Assembly (NCBI GenBank): GCA_035624865.1
Contig: DASPQS010000197.1
Location: 1-10,854, forward strand
DNA: 10,854 nucleotides
Direction of reading: 5' to 3'
Source: JASHZA01 sp035624865
Lineage (GTDB): Bacteria > Desulfobacterota > Binatia > Binatales > Binataceae
The stretch's first letter is position 1. The number at the start of each line of letters is the position of its first letter. Below the pieces are notes generated by a model that saw only the letters and a list, made by a program, of their open reading frames with translations, was not told the origin of the DNA and ran no database searches. Position numbers and translations under genes: made by a program. Below, piece by piece: positions 7,158 through 10,854 of this stretch.

Positions 7158-7943
7158 GTGGTAGATCGTCGCGTACGTATGGCAACAGTGAATTTTGAGA
7201 CGGAAGGACCGTTGGCGATTGTCACGATCAATCGTGTCCACGCGCGAAACGCAGTCGACCGCCCCACGGCGGAGGCGCTGGCCGAGGCTTTTCGCCGCTT
7301 CGACCGGGAGGATTCGCTGGCGGTCGCCATTTTGACGGGAGCCGGCGGGTGCTTTTGCGCCGGTGCCGACCTTAAGGCAGTAACCTCCGGCACGGGCAAC
7401 CGCCTCAGCGAAGATGGCGACGGGCCCCTGGGATGTACGCGAATGCTGCTCAGGAAGCCCGTGATCGCGGCGGTGGAAGGATATGCGGTGGCGGGCGGCC
7501 TGGAGCTGGCGTTGTGGTGCGACCTGCGAGTCGCTGCGCGAGATGCAATTTTCGGCGTCTTCTGCCGGCGCTGGGGTGTCCCGCTGGTTGACGGAGGGAC
7601 GGTCAGGCTTCCGCGCCTTATCGGAATGAGCCACGCATTGGATCTGATCCTCACGGGGCGGGGTGTGAGCGGCGACGAGGCCCTTCGCATGGGACTGGCG
7701 AACCGATTAGTCGAGCCGGGCACGACGCTGGTCGCCGCAAAGGAATTGGCGAAACAACTGGCGGCGTTTCCGCAGCGATGCTTGAGAAGCGACCGGATGT
7801 CGGCTTACGAATCGCCGGCGCTCCCGATCGAGGCGGCTCTGCGTAATGAGTACAGGCACGGAATCGCGACCGTGCAGTCGGGCGAGACACGCGCGGGTGC
7901 GGCGCGCTTCGCGGCCGGCGAAGGACGCCACGGCAAGTTCTAG
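7158..7943 (+). CDS. Enoyl-CoA hydratase/isomerase (crotonase) family protein
   Basis: A 261-aa crotonase-fold protein that acts on acyl-CoA thioesters. GAGGCFCAGADLKA (about residues 61-74) forms the first half of the oxyanion hole and CoA site. EGYAVAGGLELALWCDLRVAA (about 107-127) supplies the second. Glu116 in GGLELAL matches the first catalytic Glu of enoyl-CoA hydratase (Glu144 in the rat enzyme). The second Glu (rat Glu164, in FGQPE) is replaced by Cys136 in FGVFC, followed by RRWGVPLVDGGTVRL. Ordinary hydration needs both, so isomerase, hydrolase, decarboxylase or altered lyase chemistry is possible. The start is GTG 7158 because of its ribosome-binding site; ATG 7179 would remove seven residues and still leave the full domain. 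It is the first gene of the right-hand + strand operon, 50 bases before a Mer-like oxidoreductase gene. Confidence 0.88.
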   Translation: MVDRRVRMATVNFETEGPLAIVTINRVHARNAVDRPTAEALAEAFRRFDREDSLAVAILTGAGGCFCAGADLKAVTSGTGNRLSEDGDGPLGCTRMLLRKPVIAAVEGYAVAGGLELALWCDLRVAARDAIFGVFCRRWGVPLVDGGTVRLPRLIGMSHALDLILTGRGVSGDEALRMGLANRLVEPGTTLVAAKELAKQLAAFPQRCLRSDRMSAYESPALPIEAALRNEYRHGIATVQSGETRAGAARFAAGEGRHGKF

Positions 7944-7993
7944 GAACGTCTGCGCTACTCGACGCGTTGCGGTGCGTGCTAAAGGGTAGCCGC

Positions 7994-9043
7994 ATGAAAG
8001 TCGCATTCGGAATCGGCGTGGCGCCGGGCGGGCCGCTGCTCCGGCGTGAAGAGACCGGTCAATTCAGCGATCTGGTCAAGATGGCCGAGGACTACGGCGC
8101 GGCGGCGATCGGAACCTATGACTCTGCCTTCATCGGCGGCGACGCGTTCGTGCGGGCAACGCTCATAGCGCTTGCCTCGAGCCGCGCGCAGGTCGGATTG
8201 CGCCCAACGAACCCGCTCACGCGCGAGCCGCAGGTGATGGCTTCGTTCCTCGCGTCTATCGACAGCGTGACCGATGGCCGAGCGTTCGTGGAAATTGCCA
8301 GCGGGGACAGCGCGGTCCTCAATATCGGTTACAAAATCGCGTCGCGGGCGCGTATCGAGGCCTACGCGAACTGCATCCGGGACCTGCTGGCGAAAGGCGA
8401 AGCGACCTATCTTAACCGTCCGCAGCGAATACGCTGGTCGTCGATCGCGGTACGCAACCGGATTCCGATCTATATCTGCGCCGAGGGTCCCCGGATGCTG
8501 CATCTGGGCGGGCGGATCGGCGACGGCGTCATAGCGGGAACCGGACTCACGGCCGAAATCATTCGGGACACGGTCGCCAGAATCCAGGCGGGAAGCCGCG
8601 AAGCCGACCGCGATCCTTCCGAGGTCGACGTCTGGTTCACGACCCGCACGTCCCTGCACGAGGACCGCGAGAAGGCGATCGAGAACGTCAAGGCGTCGGT
8701 GTCGTCGATCCTCAATCATTCGATGCGGTACAGCCTCGACGACAAGAACGTCCCGGCGGATTTTCGCAACAAGATCCAGCAGTACGTAGATGGCTACGAG
8801 CTATACGATCACGTGATGCAATCGGGCCGGAACACCCGGCGGATGGAAGAGCTCGGATTGACGGAATACGCGGTCCAGCGGTTCGCTCTTGCGGGAAACC
8901 CGCGCGACTGGGTTGCGCGGATCGAACAGCTCGCAGATGCGGGCGCGACGAAGTTATGGGTTGGTCCGATGGGCGGCAGGCTCGACCGCCAGTTGCATTA
9001 CCTGAAGATACTCGGCGAGAAGATAATGTCGCACTTCGTGTGA
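7994..9043 (+). CDS. F420/flavin-dependent LLM-class oxidoreductase (Mer-like)
   Basis: A 349-aa luciferase-like protein closer in motif to F420-dependent methylenetetrahydromethanopterin reductase-type members than to the two NEHH proteins. Visible features are MKVAFGIGVAPGG (first strand), GTYDSAFIGGDAFVRATLIAL (about 40-60), VGLRPTNPLTREPQVMASFLASI (about 67-89) and the phosphate-binding IASGDSAVLNIG (about 101-112). IPIYICAEGPRMLHLGGRIGDGVIAGTGL (about 157-185) follows. The EHH motif is absent. ATG at 7994 is preceded by AAAGGG with 7 bases between. An in-frame ATG-like extension nine codons upstream has no site and would run through this one. It sits 50 bases after the crotonase gene and 40 before the GlcG/HbpS-like gene, so is probably co-transcribed. 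Redox of a carbonyl or enoyl intermediate is a guess; the family is secure, the cofactor likely but unproven. Confidence 0.87.
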   Translation: MKVAFGIGVAPGGPLLRREETGQFSDLVKMAEDYGAAAIGTYDSAFIGGDAFVRATLIALASSRAQVGLRPTNPLTREPQVMASFLASIDSVTDGRAFVEIASGDSAVLNIGYKIASRARIEAYANCIRDLLAKGEATYLNRPQRIRWSSIAVRNRIPIYICAEGPRMLHLGGRIGDGVIAGTGLTAEIIRDTVARIQAGSREADRDPSEVDVWFTTRTSLHEDREKAIENVKASVSSILNHSMRYSLDDKNVPADFRNKIQQYVDGYELYDHVMQSGRNTRRMEELGLTEYAVQRFALAGNPRDWVARIEQLADAGATKLWVGPMGGRLDRQLHYLKILGEKIMSHFV

Positions 9044-9083
9044 TAGTCACTGGTGCGAATGCTTCAGAGGAAAGGAGGAAGAA

Positions 9084-9506
9084 ATGCCGTATCAAAGATC
9101 GGTGCTGAGCCTTGGTGAGGCGCAAAAAGCGATGGACCGGATGCTGCAAGAGGCGTCGAAGGCGCCAGACCGTCCGGTGGCGATTGCCATATGCGACGAT
9201 CAGGGCGAACTGATCGCCTTTGCGCGGATGGACAAGTGCGCACCGTTGCCACTGTCGATAGCGCGCAAGAAGGCGTTTACGGCTGCGCGGACCCGAGCCG
9301 ATACGAAAGCCTTCGCGGATCGCCTGAAGAGCATGGGGCGGTCGATTTCGGACCTGGGAGAACCCAATCTGCTGGCCGTACAGGGTGGAGTGGCGATAAT
9401 AGCGGCGGATGGGAGCCCGCTGGGCGGCATCGGCGTGAGCGGTCTCGCGGCGGAAGAAGACGAAGCGATCGCCAAGATCGGCCTCGGCGTTATCGTTGGC
9501 CGCTAG
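9084..9506 (+). CDS. GlcG/HbpS-type heme-binding family protein (DUF336)
   Basis: A 140-aa protein of the GlcG/HbpS family (PF03928, formerly DUF336), which includes a heme-binding or heme-degrading protein and the C-terminal domain of PduO. The expected order is visible: an N-terminal helix LGEAQKAMDRMLQEA, the strand VAIAICDDQGELIAFARMD (about 33-51), the helix SIARKKAFTAARTRAD (about 58-73), then QGGVAIIAADGSPLGGIGVSGLAAEEDEAIA near the C-terminus. No signal peptide is seen, so it should be cytoplasmic. Start ATG 9084 has a strong AAGGAGGA site just upstream. Gaps to neighbours are 40 and 46 bases. Family members often lie beside oxygenase or dehydrogenase genes with no established function; a heme-related, cofactor or scaffold role is only inferred. 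Confidence 0.88.
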   Translation: MPYQRSVLSLGEAQKAMDRMLQEASKAPDRPVAIAICDDQGELIAFARMDKCAPLPLSIARKKAFTAARTRADTKAFADRLKSMGRSISDLGEPNLLAVQGGVAIIAADGSPLGGIGVSGLAAEEDEAIAKIGLGVIVGR

Positions 9507-9552
9507 CTGCGAGGCGCAAATCCCGGACGCTTCCGAGGAGGGAGACTGAGCT

Positions 9553-10587
9553 ATGGCTACCCGAGCCGATTTCTCCGGGAGGGTTGATGAGGCGTGGCTG
9601 GCGCAACATCGTGAGGAGATTATTGAGCCCGCGCTGCCGATAGTGGATCCGCACCATCATCTGTGGAGCCGCGCCGGCAACGTTTACCTCTTTCCGGAGT
9701 TATTGGCCGATCTCTCGAGCGGCCACAATATTCGGGCGACCGTGTTCGAGGAGTGCGGTTCGATGTACCGCGCCGACGGACCGGAGGAACTTCGTTCGCT
9801 GGGTGAGACCGAATTCGTTACCGGCGTGGCCGCGATGAGTGCGAGTGGCGGTTTCGGACCGGCGCGGGCGTGCGCGGCGATGGTCGGGAACGTCAATCTG
9901 ATGCTCGGGTCGCAGGTCGTGCCGATCCTCGAGGCTCATATCGCCGCGAGCGGCGGCCGCTTTCATGCGATCCGGTTTTCTACGGCATGGGATGCAGATG
10001 AACGCGTGCATAAAACCGTGCCCCGTCCGAAAATGCTTATGGAGGAGCGGTTCCGCGAGGGGTTCCAATATCTGGCCCGATTCGGTCTCGCTTTCGACGC
10101 CTGGGTTTACCATCCGCAGTTGGCCGAGGTCGGCGCGCTGGCCGCGGCTTTCCCGCAGACGCCGATCGTGCTCAATCATTTTGGCAGCCCGATTCTGGGC
10201 GGCCCCAATGCGGGGCGCTCAGAAGAGGTCTTTACCGAATGGCGGACAGGCATGACGGCGCTTGCCGCTCACGACAATGTTTATGTCAAGCTGGGTGCGC
10301 TTCCGGTGCGGCGCTCCGGAGGGTCGCGCCAGGGCGGCGCTGCTCCGCTCTCCTCGGAGGAGATCGCCGCGGCGTGGCGGCCCTTCTTCGAGGTCTGCGT
10401 CGAACAATTTGGCGCACGGCGCTGCATGTTCGAGAGCAATTTCCCGGTGCAAAAGCGCTGGTGCAGTTACGTAGTCCTGTGGAACGCCTGCAAACGTCTG
10501 GCGGCCGGCGCCTCGGCTGACGAGAAGTCAGCACTGTTCAGCGGGACGGCGGCCCGAGTATACCGTCTTCCCGCGGGACTGGTCTGA
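9553..10587 (+). CDS. Amidohydrolase family protein (PF04909-type TIM-barrel metal hydrolase)
   Basis: A 344-aa cytoplasmic hydrolase of the amidohydrolase-2 (PF04909) type, a group acting on lactones, ring-cleavage products or decarboxylation substrates. IVDPHHHLW (about residues 30-38) holds the HxH metal-binding motif on the first barrel strand. RATVFEECGSMYRADGPEEL and GETEFVTGVAA are conserved in this group. His187 in YHPQL and His209 in LNHFGSP are further candidate ligands. MFESNFPV near residue 292 occupies the place of the usual barrel Asp but has Asn296 (codon 10438-10440). Family members with ESNFP at this point are common as I recall, so this need not mean loss of activity. ATG 9553 follows a GAGGAGGGAG-rich leader. 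It is the last gene of the tightly spaced right-hand operon, before a 149-bp gap. Confidence 0.87.
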   Translation: MATRADFSGRVDEAWLAQHREEIIEPALPIVDPHHHLWSRAGNVYLFPELLADLSSGHNIRATVFEECGSMYRADGPEELRSLGETEFVTGVAAMSASGGFGPARACAAMVGNVNLMLGSQVVPILEAHIAASGGRFHAIRFSTAWDADERVHKTVPRPKMLMEERFREGFQYLARFGLAFDAWVYHPQLAEVGALAAAFPQTPIVLNHFGSPILGGPNAGRSEEVFTEWRTGMTALAAHDNVYVKLGALPVRRSGGSRQGGAAPLSSEEIAAAWRPFFEVCVEQFGARRCMFESNFPVQKRWCSYVVLWNACKRLAAGASADEKSALFSGTAARVYRLPAGLV

Positions 10588-10604
10588 CCGCGGCGGTGCA
10601 GGCG

Positions 10605-10624
10605 CGGCGCTTGGAGATGCGCCG
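10605..10624 (+). terminator. Possible weak terminator hairpin after the amidohydrolase gene
   Basis: CGGCGC and GCGCCG form a 6-bp GC-only stem with an 8-base loop (10611-10618), starting 18 bases after the stop. No T-run follows, so it is at best a weak or Rho-assisted terminator. The loop contains the TTGGAG of the promoter proposed next. Confidence 0.25.
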
Positions 10625-10640
10625 AAGGCGGTGGTATAGA
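10611..10640 (+). promoter_or_regulatory. Candidate extended -10 promoter for the FAD monooxygenase gene
   Basis: TTGGAG (10611-10616) and TATAGA (10635-10640) are 18 bases apart. TG one base before the -10 gives an extended -10 element. A short dyad, GTGGT (10631-10635) and ACCAC (10643-10647), straddles the -10 and could be an operator. Transcription would begin about 90 bases before the ATG at 10737. This fits the unusually wide 149-bp gap. Confidence 0.42.
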
Positions 10641-10736
10641 AAACCACGTTAGTGCGGACGCGCAAGAGGGCGTTTTCGCAACATACGAGCAAGCAGTTAC
10701 GAAAAATCAAGTTCAAGGCATACGGGGAAGAGCAAA

Positions 10737-10854
10737 ATGGCGAATTCTCTAGAACAGGCACCGGCAGCTCAAAAAGCACCGGAGGCTCAGGCGGGGCAAG
10801 TCGAGAACTTTGACGCGCTCGTGATTGGCGCCGGGTTTTCCGGACTGTATCAAC
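10737..10854 (+). CDS. N-terminus of an FAD-dependent, probably Baeyer-Villiger-type monooxygenase (truncated at window edge)
   Basis: Only 39 residues are in view. An Ala/Gln/Pro-rich tail (MANSLEQAPAAQKAPEAQAG) leads into VENFDALVIGAGFSGLYQ, a dinucleotide-binding GAGFSG fingerprint at about residues 31-36. The F-D-A-L-V-I-G-A-G-F-S-G-L-Y pattern is typical of Class B flavoprotein monooxygenases, chiefly cyclohexanone-type Baeyer-Villiger enzymes, which convert ketones to esters or lactones with NADPH and O2. ATG 10737 is preceded by GGGGAAG at about 6 bases. The distinguishing BVMO motif (FxGxxxHxxxW) lies outside the window. Other FAD oxidoreductases therefore remain possible. The gene has its own candidate promoter in the 149-bp gap upstream, so it may be regulated separately from the preceding operon. 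Confidence 0.72.
   Translation, partial: MANSLEQAPAAQKAPEAQAGQVENFDALVIGAGFSGLYQ

Noticed and set aside
7979..8719. Open frame of 246 codons on the minus strand
   Set aside because: Antisense to the Mer-like gene, with Arg/Asp/Val-rich shadow composition.
1..10854. CRISPR arrays, tRNAs, rRNAs, transposases, toxin-antitoxin or phage genes
   Set aside because: None was seen on either strand. Coding genes fill nearly the whole window and no regular direct repeats were found.

Overview
The window is about 10.9 kb of GC-rich DNA (roughly 62% GC by eye), almost completely filled with tightly packed catabolic genes preceded by strong Shine-Dalgarno sequences. The enzyme mix is family III CoA-transferases, luciferase-like flavin/F420 monooxygenases, a crotonase, an alpha/beta hydrolase, a heme-binding GlcG/HbpS-type protein, an amidohydrolase and the start of a Baeyer-Villiger-type flavoprotein monooxygenase. 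It is typical of soil or aquatic heterotrophs that degrade cyclic, terpenoid, steroid or other hydrophobic compounds, such as Actinobacteria, some Proteobacteria, or uncultured lineages such as Binatota. No rRNA or other phylogenetic marker is present, so the taxonomy is only an impression.

Region 1 (positions 2-3682, + strand) is an apparent operon. A 5'-truncated CoA-transferase carries the catalytic Asp. It overlaps by 4 bases a second CoA-transferase paralogue that lacks that Asp, and a luciferase-like monooxygenase follows. The region ends in a hairpin with a TTCG loop that looks like an intrinsic terminator (3705-3733).

Region 2 (3740-7104, - strand) holds a second luciferase-like monooxygenase and, upstream of it, a 634-aa alpha/beta hydrolase. 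The 131-bp gap between them contains an unusually long interrupted inverted repeat (5143-5178).

Region 3 (7158-10587, + strand) diverges from region 2 across only 53 bp. It runs crotonase, a Mer-like F420-type oxidoreductase, a GlcG/HbpS-like protein and an amidohydrolase, with gaps of 40-50 bases, each carrying a ribosome-binding site. A 149-bp gap with a plausible extended -10 promoter then precedes the truncated FAD monooxygenase that runs off the right edge.

A reasonable working model is a degradation island. Flavoprotein and luciferase-like oxygenases insert oxygen into a ketone or ring, the hydrolases open the resulting ester or lactone, the CoA-transferases activate the acid, and the crotonase processes the acyl-CoA. 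The substrate cannot be read from the sequence. No mobile element, CRISPR array, tRNA or rRNA was seen. The most unusual points are the Asp-plus/Asp-minus CoA-transferase pair, the crotonase lacking one catalytic Glu, the long inverted repeat, and a marked excess of the palindrome CGATCG.
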